Assembly: GCA_017557435.1 (NCBI GenBank)
Contig: JAFYYR010000019.1
Span: 1-64,000 of the forward strand
DNA length: 64,000 bases
Direction: 5' to 3'
Origin: Pseudobutyrivibrio sp.
GTDB taxonomy: Bacteria; Bacillota; Clostridia; Lachnospirales; Lachnospiraceae
Shown here: positions 9,121-17,174 of the stretch, in pieces
Position numbering within the stretch: position 1 is the stretch's first letter
Layout of the letters: every line of letters begins with the position of its first letter
Position numbers and translations under genes: made by a program
Notes under the pieces: generated by a model
Told to the model about the DNA's origin: nothing
Seen by the model: the letters and a program-made list of their open reading frames with translations, nothing else
Databases searched by the model: none

Positions 9121-9978
9121 CTATTTGTTCTCCTTAGGAGTATTATCTTTTTTATTTTCCTTAAGCTGTAGGTATTCGTATCTAGTCCAAACACCTGAAT
9201 AGATAATATTTCTGAGAATCTCTGCATTCTCAACAATAGGAAGTCGCTCAAATGACTTGGCACATTCGGCCATGAGAGAAGTGAGGTTAATCCGCACAAA
9301 TGTCTCAAACTCCTTAGGAGATTCACGCTTCATAGCAAGAAGCGGATTGTAGCTACCGGATTTCTCATCCTTTTTCAAATCATCATAAGCATCAATTATA
9401 TATATGAACTTGCCCATGTAGTAACCCATACAATGTAGGGTCTTGGACCAAGCGTCATCCTGCCAGTTAAATAGCTCACCAAGCACTTCACCGGTGTAGC
9501 TGGAAACCACATCAATATTGGTCTCCTTTTTGGCCTCCGCCAGGGAAAGCTTTTCAATGTAGCTTTCAATTGCAGCAGTCTGTCTAGGGTATTTAACTTT
9601 TATCCTGTCGTAATCCTTTTTCAAAAGATTAGCAGCCATACCTGAGAGTCTGGAATTATCATCCTTGTAATTGTCCATCAGACTGTGATAGGAGAGAATG
9701 ATGTCCATATCTGCTGCGTATTCAATTGCCTTGCTTGAAAATCCATGCTTTGTTTTAAGTGGATGAATCAGGCAATGAAAATTATGAGTATCAATATCTG
9801 GCTCGTATAGGCTCTGTAGCAAAATACTTAGAAAACAAAGGTCATAGTTCAGTAGAAGCTGCCCCTTAAAACTGGCTGCCTTGCCTAGTTGACGGCAGAG
9901 TCCACAATAGAAACTTTGGTATGTTTTTCTGTCGACCTCAGAAAGTTGTCTTAAATCTGCATTAATATATCCAAACAA
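9121..9978 (-). CDS. DUF5685 family protein
   Basis: This 285-residue predicted all-helical protein matches, by memory of the family, DUF5685. Diagnostic stretches are the N-terminal [12 protein letters not shown] and [10 protein letters not shown] (two cysteines), a central CLIHPLKTK and [18 protein letters not shown] near residue 205. The aspartate-rich DAYDD pattern recalls isoprenoid-synthase-like folds, but no activity is known. It lies between the zinc-ribbon and J-domain genes in a tight leftward operon. Its C-terminus is strongly lysine-rich. Confidence 0.83.
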   Translation of the reverse strand: MFGYINADLRQLSEVDRKTYQSFYCGLCRQLGKAASFKGQLLLNYDLCFLSILLQSLYEPDIDTHNFHCLIHPLKTKHGFSSKAIEYAADMDIILSYHSLMDNYKDDNSRLSGMAANLLKKDYDRIKVKYPRQTAAIESYIEKLSLAEAKKETNIDVVSSYTGEVLGELFNWQDDAWSKTLHCMGYYMGKFIYIIDAYDDLKKDEKSGSYNPLLAMKRESPKEFETFVRINLTSLMAECAKSFERLPIVENAEILRNIIYSGVWTRYEYLQLKENKKDNTPKENK

Positions 9979-9982
9979 CTCG

Positions 9983-10414
9983 TTATACCTTCTTAATAAA
10001 CTGCGTATGACATTTGCTGCATGTTACCTGTATTTTACCGCGGCCTCTAGGAGCGCGGAGCTTTTGCTTACAATTAGGGCATTTAAAAATAGCGTATATC
10101 TTTCGCTGTGAAGCGTTGTATTTTGCCCTCTCGATTTTATTTTTTATGTCGCGTGGGTTGACCAAATATCTAATCTTAGCTGTCTTAGTTAGAAACCATT
10201 GGTTCTCACTGTATCGCTTCTGATAGTTTTTGGAAAACATTCTCCAAAAACTATATACAAGGCATGCCACTGCAATAAGGTAAATGATATTAGAATGGGT
10301 GATCATGGTGAGAAGCAAAAATATTAATGATAGAAAAGTAAAAAATCTACCAAGTGCATCTACACCAGTACGACCTGCAAAAAATTGAGCCATTCTATAT
10401 CTAAAATTGTTCAT
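9983..10414 (-). CDS. Small membrane protein with C-terminal zinc ribbon
   Basis: This is a 143-residue protein. Two hydrophobic segments at about residues 22-58 form a membrane hairpin. They are followed by a basic region and a zinc ribbon made of CPNC and CSKC near residues 118-137. It resembles a conserved Lachnospiraceae protein found beside DUF5685 and J-domain genes. It is the first gene of the leftward trio and is divergent from the DtxR-like regulator. The molecular role is unknown; a membrane-anchored adaptor for the J protein is one possibility. Confidence 0.78.
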   Translation of the reverse strand: MNNFRYRMAQFFAGRTGVDALGRFFTFLSLIFLLLTMITHSNIIYLIAVACLVYSFWRMFSKNYQKRYSENQWFLTKTAKIRYLVNPRDIKNKIERAKYNASQRKIYAIFKCPNCKQKLRAPRGRGKIQVTCSKCHTQFIKKV

Positions 10415-10715
10415 GGCATTCCTCCTTGCCGAAGTTCATATCTGCAGATTAAACTTTGCGAATGGTAGAGTCAACAGTTTCGAGGGATATTTAATAAACG
10501 TTTAAGAAATGATTAATAATACTTGATAAAATATAAGAGTTAGGTTAAACTAACTATAGTTTAACAAGTTGCACTGAAGTAAGAAATGTGATAACATTCA
10601 GGTTAATGAGTTGTGTGCAATTGATATTTCAAAGTATATTGTATATAGGTTATAATCATTAGAAATAGAGGGTTTCTTCGATTATATTTAACCTTTGGTT
10701 TAGGAGGAAGAGATT
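10415..10715. other. Divergent intergenic region with candidate metal-regulator operators
   Basis: This 301-base AT-rich gap separates the leftward zinc-ribbon operon from the rightward DtxR-like gene. It contains the palindrome at 10540-10565, a TATAAT at 10651-10656 with no good -35, and a short AACC-TTT-GGTT dyad just before the AGGAGG of the regulator gene. No small gene was found. Confidence 0.6.
10540..10565. promoter_or_regulatory. Palindromic operator resembling a DtxR/IdeR box
   Basis: GTTAAACTA (10544-10552) and TAGTTTAAC (10557-10565) are perfect inverted repeats around a 4-nt centre. The overlapping stretch 10540-10558 agrees at about 14 of 19 positions with the IdeR/DtxR consensus TTAGGTTAGSCTAACCTAA as I remember it. 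It lies upstream of a DtxR-family gene and a Fur-family gene, so autoregulation by the DtxR-like protein is a reasonable inference. Confidence 0.55.
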
Positions 10716-11096
10716 GTGAGAACTTATGTTAATGAGTCAGCAGAGAATTATCTTGAGACAATACTTCTACTTAGTAAGAAGCTTCCAGTTGTTCGTTCTG
10801 TTGATATTGCCAATGAATTGAATTTTAAGAAATCATCAGTTAGTATTGCTATGAAGAATCTTCGTGAGAAGAATCACATTACAGTTACTGATGCTGGATA
10901 TATTTATCTTACAGACGCTGGCAAGGAAATTGCTGAGATGATTTATGAGAGGCATGAGCTCATTACTGAGATTTTGGTTAAGCTTGGAGTTGATGAGGAG
11001 ATTGCAGCCGAGGATGCTTGTAGAATAGAGCATGTCATCAGCAAGGAGAGTTTCAAAGCTGTTAGAGATTATGCTAAGGACAAGATCCTTAAATAG
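10716..11096 (+). CDS. DtxR/MntR-family metal-dependent transcriptional regulator
   Basis: This 126-residue regulator starts at GTG behind TAGGAGGAAG. The winged helix spans residues 5-65 (YLETILLLS, VRSVDIANELNFKKSSVSIAMKNLREKNHI). Helices with the typical metal-ligand region follow: ERHELITEILVKLGV, then EDACRIEHVIS. It ends after the dimerisation domain and lacks the SH3-like domain of IdeR, so it is closer to MntR in plan. It probably senses Fe2+ or Mn2+. A palindrome upstream is a likely operator, and a terminator separates it from the Fur-like gene. Confidence 0.88.
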   Translation: MRTYVNESAENYLETILLLSKKLPVVRSVDIANELNFKKSSVSIAMKNLREKNHITVTDAGYIYLTDAGKEIAEMIYERHELITEILVKLGVDEEIAAEDACRIEHVISKESFKAVRDYAKDKILK

Positions 11097-11106
11097 ATTA
11101 ATTATC

Positions 11107-11133
11107 CCAGCCCAGTAACAGGGCTGGATTTTT
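11107..11133 (+). terminator. Terminator between the DtxR-like and Fur-like genes
   Basis: CCAGCCC (11107-11113) pairs with GGGCTGG (11121-11127), followed by ATTTTT. Confidence 0.8.
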
Positions 11134-11152
11134 ATAATATGAAGGTGAAGTT

Positions 11153-11623
11153 ATGGATATTGCAGTTAATAATGTAGAACAAAGAGATTTAATAGTTCAG
11201 CAGCTTAGAGAGGCTGGTTGTCGTATTACTAAGCAGCGACTTGTTGTTCTTGATATTATTTTAAATGGAGACCCATCTTGCGTTAAGGAAATCTACCGCG
11301 AGGCTATTAAGGTAGATAAGAATATTGGTAGTGCCACTGTTTATCGTATGGTAAACACACTCGAGGAGATTGGGGTGCTCAATCGCAAGAACATGTATCA
11401 GGTAGACTGTTCAGTCTGCGAGCAGCACTGTATTGACGAGGACTGCGACACAGATTGCCCTGGCGGCTCTTGCGCAGCTTGCGAGACCAATGTAGTGGTT
11501 ACTCTTGACGACGACACTAAGCTAGTACTCAACAGAACTCAGCTTAAGGAATTGCTGGAGGCTGGCTTACATGCCACAGGCCGCGTCAAGGACGCTAAGA
11601 AAATAGTTAGGTTGGCGATGTAG
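11153..11623 (+). CDS. Fur-family transcriptional regulator with an unusual cysteine cluster
   Basis: This is a 156-residue protein. The Fur winged helix is clear: REAGCRITKQRLVVLDIIL, then IGSATVYRMVNTLEEIGVL near residues 62-85. The usual histidine-rich metal site is absent. In its place is a run of seven cysteines over about 23 residues (CSVC, QHC, EDC, TDC, GSC, AAC). The C-terminal half is also atypical (LNRTQLKELLEAGLHATGR). A cysteine-based metal site or redox-sensitive site is inferred. It lies just after the DtxR-like gene, so the two may form one metal-response locus. Confidence 0.85.
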   Translation: MDIAVNNVEQRDLIVQQLREAGCRITKQRLVVLDIILNGDPSCVKEIYREAIKVDKNIGSATVYRMVNTLEEIGVLNRKNMYQVDCSVCEQHCIDEDCDTDCPGGSCAACETNVVVTLDDDTKLVLNRTQLKELLEAGLHATGRVKDAKKIVRLAM

Positions 11624-11632
11624 ATAAACTAA

Positions 11633-11719
11633 GCTAGTAGCTGACAAGCTCTGAGTGTTGCTTTAGAGTTACATGTTAGTAACTCGAAGTAACATCTCAG
11701 GCTTGTAAGCGTAACTAGC
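11633..11719 (+). repeat. Long nested intergenic hairpin, copy 2 of the AGCGTAA-loop family
   Basis: Nested arms are GCTAGT 11633-11638 with ACTAGC 11714-11719, ACAAGC 11644-11649 with GCTTGT 11701-11706, CTGAG 11651-11655 with CTCAG 11696-11700, TGTTGCTT 11656-11663 with AAGTAACA 11687-11694 (one G-T pair) and GAGTTAC 11666-11672 with GTAACTC 11679-11685. The internal loop has AGCTG on the left and AAGCGTA on the right. The G-T pair remains paired only in RNA of the + strand. Confidence 0.75.
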
Positions 11720-11769
11720 GTAATATTTATATATATTGAATAAATACGTTATCTGATGTATTATTAAAG

Positions 11770-11795
11770 GGCTGTTTAGCGTTAGCTAAACAGCC
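11770..11795 (+). other. Perfect hairpin in the aspS leader
   Basis: GGCTGTTTAGC (11770-11780) and GCTAAACAGCC (11785-11795) form an 11-bp stem with a GTTA loop. No strong T-run follows, so it could be a weak terminator, an mRNA-stability hairpin or an attenuator part. No T-box consensus was seen. Confidence 0.6.
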
Positions 11796-11825
11796 TATGT
11801 TGTTATTAGAAAAGAGGAGAGAAAC

Positions 11826-13589
11826 ATGACTCAGTCACGTACACACAACTGTAATGAGCTTCGCCTTTCAGACGCTGGCAAGCAGGTTACATTAGTTGGT
11901 TGGTTCGAAAACATTAGAAAGGTGTCTAAGAATCTCGGTTTCGTTATTCTTCGTGATTTTTATGGCACTACACAGATAGTTATTGAGACAGAAGAGATGA
12001 TGGCTGTTATCGATTCTGTCAATAAGGAGTCTACTATTTCAGTTACTGGCGAGGTTCGTGAGCGTTCATCTAAGAACTCTGAGCTTCCTACTGGTGAGAT
12101 TGAGGTAGTTCCTACATCAATTGAGATTCTTGGAAAGTGTACTCACAATGAGCTTCCATTCGAGATTAATCGTTCTAAGGAAGCTGACGAGAATACACGT
12201 CTTAAATATCGTTATCTTGATCTTCGTAATCCAGACGTTAAGAGCAAGATTATCCTTCGTAGCAAAATCGTTGCAGAGTTACGTAGCGCAATGATTGCTC
12301 ACGATTTCATGGAGATTACTACTCCAATCCTTACATGCTCATCACCTGAGGGAGCTCGTGATTACCTTGTTCCAGCACGTAATCACCCTGGTAAGTTCTA
12401 TGCACTTCCACAGGCACCACAGCAGTTTAAGCAGATTCTCATGGCATCTGGTTTCGATAGATATTTCCAGATAGCACCATGTTTCAGAGATGAGGATGCC
12501 AGAGCTGACCGTTCTCCAGGAGAGTTCTATCAGCTTGATATGGAGATGGCATTTGCATCACAGGAAGATGTTTTCGCAGTAGTTGAGGATGTGCTTCCTC
12601 CAATTTTTGCAAAATACGGCGTATATAAGAGCGCTTCTACAGCTCCATTTGTACGCATTCCATACCTTGAGGCAATGGACAAATACGGTTCTGATAAGCC
12701 AGACCTTCGTATCGACCTTGTTCTTCAGGATGCTACAGAAGTTATGGCAGACTGCGGATTCGGTCCATTTGAGGGCAATGTTGTTAAGGCAATCGTTGTT
12801 GATGGTCTTACAGCTACACGTAAGCAGATTGATGCTATGATTGCTGAGGTAGAGGTTGCTACAGCTCAGAAGACATATTGGTTCAAGCTTGATGAGAACG
12901 GCGAGATCGTTGGTGGTATCGCTAAGTTCCTTCAGGAGCGCAAGCAGGCAGTTATCGATGCACTTGGCCTTAAGCCTGGTGATTTCGTTGGTCTTGCAGC
13001 AGGTCCACTTCTTGTTGCTCAGAAGACAGCTGGTGTATTCAGAAAGCTTCTTGGCGCAGCAGCTGAGGGTCACATGAGAAAGGACACATACGAGTTCTGC
13101 TGGATTGTTGATTTCCCAATGTACGAAATCGGAGAGGAGTCAGGCGAGCTTGAGTTCTGTCACAACCCATTCTCAATGCCACAGGGCGGCATGGATGCTC
13201 TTAAGAATCAAAAGCCACTTGATATCTTAGCTTACCAGTACGACTTAGTATGTAATGGTGTTGAGCTTTCATCAGGTGCTATCAGAAACCATGACCCAGA
13301 GATCATGATTGAAGCATTTAAGCTTGTTGGACTTGGCGAGGATGATGTTAAGGCTAAGTTCCCAGCTATGTACAATGCATTTACTTACGGTGCACCACCA
13401 CACGGAGGTATCGCTCCTGGTGTTGATCGTATGATTATGCTTATTGCTGGTGAGGAATCAATCCGTGAGATTATTCCATTCCCAATGAATAAGAACGCAC
13501 AGGATATTATGATGGATGCTCCTGCAACAGTTGATCAGAAGCAGCTTGACGATGTACACATCGCAATCGTAATGCCTAAAGAAGATTAA
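11826..13589 (+). CDS. aspS: Aspartyl-tRNA synthetase
   Basis: This 587-residue class II synthetase charges tRNA-Asp. The N-terminal OB-fold anticodon domain covers about residues 1-110 (VGWFENIRKVSKNLGFVILRD). Motif 2 lies in FRDEDARADRSPGEFYQLDMEM near residue 220. The bacterial GAD insertion lies around residues 300-420. Motif 3 is the glycine- and arginine-containing GIAPGVDRMIML near residue 535. Length fits the bacterial type. The start is preceded by AGAGGAGAG. The leader holds two hairpin structures. Confidence 0.97.
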   Translation: MTQSRTHNCNELRLSDAGKQVTLVGWFENIRKVSKNLGFVILRDFYGTTQIVIETEEMMAVIDSVNKESTISVTGEVRERSSKNSELPTGEIEVVPTSIEILGKCTHNELPFEINRSKEADENTRLKYRYLDLRNPDVKSKIILRSKIVAELRSAMIAHDFMEITTPILTCSSPEGARDYLVPARNHPGKFYALPQAPQQFKQILMASGFDRYFQIAPCFRDEDARADRSPGEFYQLDMEMAFASQEDVFAVVEDVLPPIFAKYGVYKSASTAPFVRIPYLEAMDKYGSDKPDLRIDLVLQDATEVMADCGFGPFEGNVVKAIVVDGLTATRKQIDAMIAEVEVATAQKTYWFKLDENGEIVGGIAKFLQERKQAVIDALGLKPGDFVGLAAGPLLVAQKTAGVFRKLLGAAAEGHMRKDTYEFCWIVDFPMYEIGEESGELEFCHNPFSMPQGGMDALKNQKPLDILAYQYDLVCNGVELSSGAIRNHDPEIMIEAFKLVGLGEDDVKAKFPAMYNAFTYGAPPHGGIAPGVDRMIMLIAGEESIREIIPFPMNKNAQDIMMDAPATVDQKQLDDVHIAIVMPKED

Positions 13590-13611
13590 TTACAAATAGA
13601 ATTTAATTGGT

Positions 13612-13705
13612 GCCACTATGTTACACTCTCAAGCCTTGGATGTTGCACCGCTAGATTAAAATATCTGGCTAAGCAACACCAAGAGCTTGATAGCTACATA
13701 GTGGC
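13612..13705. repeat. Long nested intergenic hairpin, possible inverted member of the same family
   Basis: Arms are GCCACTATGT 13612-13621 with ACATAGTGGC 13696-13705, CAAGC 13630-13634 with GCTTG 13685-13689, CTTGG 13635-13639 with CCAAG 13679-13683, TGTTGC 13641-13646 with GCAACA 13673-13678 and GCTAGAT 13650-13656 with ATCTGGC 13663-13669 (one T-G pair). Read on the - strand, the internal loop is TAGCTAT facing AGAGTGTAA, close to the loop of the other copies. The T-G pair favours the + strand, so orientation is uncertain. Confidence 0.55.
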
Positions 13706-13763
13706 TATATTATTATATAGATATATTAATTTTCTTTAGGCATACGGACAGGCGGAGGACAGT

Positions 13764-14897
13764 ATGAAAAAATTTCGAGACAGACCTTGGTATTCACTGG
13801 CAGTTTCCATTTGCATAGGTGTGATTTTATTTGTGGCACTTATTAGAATTGGAGATATATTAGATGGCATAGGAACTTTTGTGGGATTCTTTTCCACTGT
13901 ATTTCTAGGCGCGGTTATTGCATATATAATTAATCCTCTTGGAATGCTTTATCGCAGGAAGCTTTTTGGAAAGCTGAAAAACGAGGGAGTGAAGGCGGCA
14001 CTTGGCAATTTTCTAGCATTTGTCACAGTAATCATTTTCCTGGTTATATTTGGACTGACTGTTGTGCCACAGCTGATTGAGAGTATTAAATTATTTGCCA
14101 GCAATTTGGATGGCTATGCAGCAGGGCTTCAGAAGACACTTGTGGCTTTTGGAGTTTCAAGCAATATTATAGATTTAAATGAGTTTGTTACCTCATCATC
14201 AGATTTGATTGCCACCATCACCAAGCTTTTATCTGAAAACATTTCCACAGTGCTTTCAGCTACAGCAAGCATAGGTAAGACTTTGGGCACCATTTTCATT
14301 GCCTTTTTACTATCAATGTATTTCCTTGCAGAAAAGGACAAGCTAGTTAGGGCTTGCAAGAGATTTTTAAAGGCTCTTTGCAAGGACAAATACGATGATG
14401 TAAAATACGTAATAAAAAAGAGCGATTTTATTTTAAGCAGATACATCGTTTTTAATATTTTAGATGCTATTGTAGTGGGTATCGTAAATGCGATATATAT
14501 GGCCATAGTAGGATTACCATACATAGGACTTGTGTCTATGGTGGTAGCGGTTATGAATCTTATCCCTACATTTGGCCCTGTAATTGGCGGAGCAATTGGT
14601 GCATTTTTGCTTTTACTTGTTAAGCCATGGTATGCTGCAGTCTTCATCATTTTCACATTGATTTTGCAGATGGTGGACGGCTACATTTTAAAGCCAAAGC
14701 TTGTAGGCGACTCTGTTGGAGTCTCAGGACTTTGGGTGCTTATAGGTGTAATCGTAGGCGGCAAGATGTTTGGCATAATTGGTATTTTGCTTTGCATCCC
14801 AGCTGTTGCTATTTTGGAAATGCTCTACTCAGATTTTCTTCTTCCATGGCTGGAGAGGGGGCTCACATCTGAGGAGTCTAGTGAGGAGAACAATTAA
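13764..14897 (+). CDS. AI-2E family transporter (PF01594-type permease)
   Basis: This 377-residue protein has seven or eight membrane helices. The family core is clear: GAVIAYIINPLGMLY near residue 50, then VVAVMNLIPTFGPVIGG near residue 265, and a C-terminal glycine-rich VLIGVIVGGKMFGIIGILLCIPA. Members export diverse small molecules or ions (AI-2, Na+/H+). The substrate is not predictable. A long soluble loop, residues 95-170, is typical. It starts after CGGAGGACAGT. The two small genes downstream may be read from the same transcript. Confidence 0.88.
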   Translation: MKKFRDRPWYSLAVSICIGVILFVALIRIGDILDGIGTFVGFFSTVFLGAVIAYIINPLGMLYRRKLFGKLKNEGVKAALGNFLAFVTVIIFLVIFGLTVVPQLIESIKLFASNLDGYAAGLQKTLVAFGVSSNIIDLNEFVTSSSDLIATITKLLSENISTVLSATASIGKTLGTIFIAFLLSMYFLAEKDKLVRACKRFLKALCKDKYDDVKYVIKKSDFILSRYIVFNILDAIVVGIVNAIYMAIVGLPYIGLVSMVVAVMNLIPTFGPVIGGAIGAFLLLLVKPWYAAVFIIFTLILQMVDGYILKPKLVGDSVGVSGLWVLIGVIVGGKMFGIIGILLCIPAVAILEMLYSDFLLPWLERGLTSEESSEENN

Positions 14898-14921
14898 TTT
14901 TACATAAAGGGAGGTATTACT

Positions 14922-15134
14922 ATGGACGTAAAAGAAATTATTTCAAAGGTTTCAGGCAACAAGGATTTAGTAGACCAGATCAAGAAAGCTGATCCAAAGC
15001 AGGTTAAGGGACTTTTGGACAAGGCAGGCCTCAAAGTTGATGAGTCTGACGCAAAGGCAGTAAAGGCTGCAATATCTGATGGCAAGTTAGATCTTAACGA
15101 TATCAAGAATATTGCCGGGGGATTATTTAAGTAA
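14922..15134 (+). CDS. Small acidic/lysine-rich protein, unknown
   Basis: This 70-residue protein is highly charged, with 14 lysines and 11 aspartates. It has a probable helix-loop-helix build (VDQIKKADPKQVKGLLDKAG, then AVKAAISDGKLDLNDIKNI). It has a strong GGGAGG ribosome binding site and no signal peptide or cysteine. I do not recognise the family. It lies between the AI-2E-type transporter and another small gene, all co-directional. Confidence 0.72.
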   Translation: MDVKEIISKVSGNKDLVDQIKKADPKQVKGLLDKAGLKVDESDAKAVKAAISDGKLDLNDIKNIAGGLFK

Positions 15135-15152
15135 GAAGGAGCAATTGTTATT

Positions 15153-15380
15153 ATGTCATATTTAATCAAAGACACTACCCGCGAAGAGCGCGAGCAAATC
15201 GTCAAGGAATCTCTTGGCAATATCGAGGCCAACTGCGACGGCTGCATGGCCGGACTTGCAGAGATGTACGAGGACTACATCGACGGCAAGAAGGAGCTTC
15301 GCGAGATCAACATGGAGTTCAACGCCAGATATGTTAAGGGCGAGGACATGGAAGGTCGCGGTACCAGCTGTGTCATGTAA
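15153..15380 (+). CDS. Small cysteine-containing protein, unknown
   Basis: This 75-residue soluble protein contains a CDGC motif near residues 28-31 and a final cysteine two residues from the end. It is rich in glutamate. Similar short proteins occur, from memory, in many Lachnospiraceae without a known function. It has an AGAAGGAG ribosome binding site and lies 18 bases after the 70-residue gene. It ends at a clear terminator. A metal or thiol role for CxxC is possible but untested. Confidence 0.75.
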   Translation: MSYLIKDTTREEREQIVKESLGNIEANCDGCMAGLAEMYEDYIDGKKELREINMEFNARYVKGEDMEGRGTSCVM

Positions 15381-15398
15381 TAATTGATTATAGATGGC

Positions 15399-15432
15399 AA
15401 AAAAGTGAAGGGATGACCTTCACTTTTTTATT
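15399..15432 (+). terminator. Terminator after the small-protein pair
   Basis: AAGTGAAGG (15403-15411) and CCTTCACTT (15417-15425) form a perfect stem with a 5-nt loop. An A-run before and a T-run after suit both this unit and the convergent flagellin gene. Confidence 0.85.
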
Positions 15433-15461
15433 GGGGAATTTGTGTAGTTTATAATTCCATA

Positions 15462-16925
15462 CTACTGAAGCAGAGACAATACTGATTGGGAATCAGTATT
15501 TGCCTGGGCAAGCATAGACTGGCCAGCCTGCTGTAGTATGTTGTTTTTAGAAAAGTCTACCATTGATGATGCCATGTCTGTGTCTCTGATACGAGATTCT
15601 GCAGCTGTTGTGTTTTCTACGATGTTGTCCACATTTTTTACAGAATGCTCAAGTCTGTTTTGGATGGCACCAAAGTAGCTTCTCATTTCTGAGACTCTTT
15701 TTATAGCTGTTCCAACAGTATCGATGGCTGCTGTTGCAGTATCTTCAGTTGTGATATCTAGTTTCTCTACGCCCAGGGCTTTTGCTGTGGCATTGACACC
15801 CTGAACAGTGATGCCCTCATTAGCCTCGTTAGTTGACTGGAGGAATAATCTGTCATTGCCTACTCCATCTATATGGCCAAAGGTAATATTTTTTTCCTCG
15901 TCAGGTTTGTATTTCAGAAATTCTAAATTAAATTTTTCTTCAATAGCATTGAATGTGTATTTGGTGTATTTATTACCATCTGTCCATGGGGTTGAATTCT
16001 GGTATCCGTCAATAAAATGTGGATAAAGGTGGCCTTTGGATGTTAAAAACAGTTTGACTAATTCACTATCTGAATTTTCATCATGCAGATAATTACCAAA
16101 ATATAAATAGTCTTCATCATTTGTATGAAGATTTTTTGCCACTGGTGTATAAAAATTAATTGAAGCTACATCATTCATATTTAGGTGGGGATAGGCAGCG
16201 AGTAAGATGTTAGAAACTGAACCACTTGTTCCATGAATCAATTGTCCCCAGCCAGCATCAACAACAGTACCATCCTTTAAAGTGTAGGTTCCAGAAAAAT
16301 ATACTCTCTCAGGAAATATACTACCTGTACCTATGTTGTAATATTTATCATAAATGGCATCTTCTATGGTTACATCGTTTGTACCGTAATTCACTCCGTT
16401 TATAGTAATTTCTCCACCAAAGTCATTTATAAGCTTAAAATCACAAAGACCTACTTGTGCAGGGACCTTTTGTATAGCAGTACTGCCTATTTCTTTTATG
16501 TAAGTATCTGCATTCAGAGGAAAAATCTTGTTGTTAAATGATGTGGTTTTTGCGATTCTATCGATTTCATCTCTCAACTGATTGATTTCGTACTGAATAT
16601 CCATTCTGTCGGAATCGGTATTTGTTCCATTTGCAGCTTGAACGCATAGCTCATTCATTCTCTGGAGCATATCATGAGTTTCAGTTAAAGCGCCATCAGC
16701 AATTTGTACTAGGGAAATACCATCTTCGATATTTGTAGATGCTCTACCGAGACCATTGATTTGTTTGCGCATTTTTTCGGAAATGGATAGACCTGCGGCA
16801 TCATCAGCAGAGCGGTTAATTTTATAACCACTTGAGAGCTCTTCTTGAGTCTTGCTTATTGAAGAATTTGTGATGTTTAACATGCGGCTTGCGTTGCTAG
16901 CCGAGATATTATGCTGAACTACCAT
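15462..16925 (-). CDS. Flagellin
   Basis: This 487-residue protein is the filament subunit of the flagellum. The conserved D0/D1 ends are present: N-terminal QHNISASNASRMLNI and ELSSGYKINRSADDAAGL, C-terminal AAESRIRDTDMASSMVDF and ILQQAGQSMLAQANT. The middle, residues about 150-385, is variable and surface-exposed. It has no signal peptide, as expected for type III export. It is the only recognised flagellar structural gene in the window. A sigma-28-type promoter lies upstream on the same strand at 17002-17028. Confidence 0.97.
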   Translation of the reverse strand: MVVQHNISASNASRMLNITNSSISKTQEELSSGYKINRSADDAAGLSISEKMRKQINGLGRASTNIEDGISLVQIADGALTETHDMLQRMNELCVQAANGTNTDSDRMDIQYEINQLRDEIDRIAKTTSFNNKIFPLNADTYIKEIGSTAIQKVPAQVGLCDFKLINDFGGEITINGVNYGTNDVTIEDAIYDKYYNIGTGSIFPERVYFSGTYTLKDGTVVDAGWGQLIHGTSGSVSNILLAAYPHLNMNDVASINFYTPVAKNLHTNDEDYLYFGNYLHDENSDSELVKLFLTSKGHLYPHFIDGYQNSTPWTDGNKYTKYTFNAIEEKFNLEFLKYKPDEEKNITFGHIDGVGNDRLFLQSTNEANEGITVQGVNATAKALGVEKLDITTEDTATAAIDTVGTAIKRVSEMRSYFGAIQNRLEHSVKNVDNIVENTTAAESRIRDTDMASSMVDFSKNNILQQAGQSMLAQANTDSQSVLSLLQ

Positions 16926-17001
16926 AATTATTCCTCAGAATCCATTTACCCAACAAAAATGAACCATCCATAGTTCAGCAATCACATCCTTGATACAATA
17001 A

Positions 17002-17028
17002 TTATCGGCTGTTAGCATTTGGATATTA
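17002..17028 (-). promoter_or_regulatory. Sigma-28 (SigD/FliA) promoter of flagellin
   Basis: Read on the - strand, TAAT, a 15-nt spacer and a perfect GCCGATAA -10 element match the motility sigma consensus TAAA-N15-GCCGATAA except for the last -35 base. It lies about 77 bases before the flagellin start. Confidence 0.85.
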
Positions 17029-17072
17029 GAGAGAGGCGGAAAATCCACCCTGAGCTTGGTGCTTTTTAGTTG

Positions 17073-17111
17073 GCTACTGCCTGGATAGAAAAAATGGAAA
17101 TAGGCAGTAGC
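17073..17111. repeat. Inverted repeat between flagellin and the methyltransferase gene
   Basis: GCTACTGCCT (17073-17082) and AGGCAGTAGC (17102-17111) are perfect 10-bp arms around 19 bases. It lies upstream of the gene at 17175. It may be an operator or a transcript hairpin; no T-run follows. Confidence 0.5.
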
Positions 17112-17174
17112 AGAAATGGTAAAATGGAAATGAAGTAGGAGATAGTTAATTGTGGAATTGTAAATGGAGGGAGA

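Noticed and set aside
11624-11825. T-box riboswitch before aspS
   Set aside because: The leader is structured, but no T-box consensus (AGGGTGGNACCGCG) or specifier-loop layout was seen.
12558-13073. Long antisense open frame inside aspS
   Set aside because: It is a shadow of the synthetase coding frame with codon-mirrored composition, no ribosome binding site and no family resemblance.
14129-14656. Antisense open frame inside the AI-2E-type transporter gene
   Set aside because: It mirrors the coding strand of a clear membrane protein and has no independent start signals.
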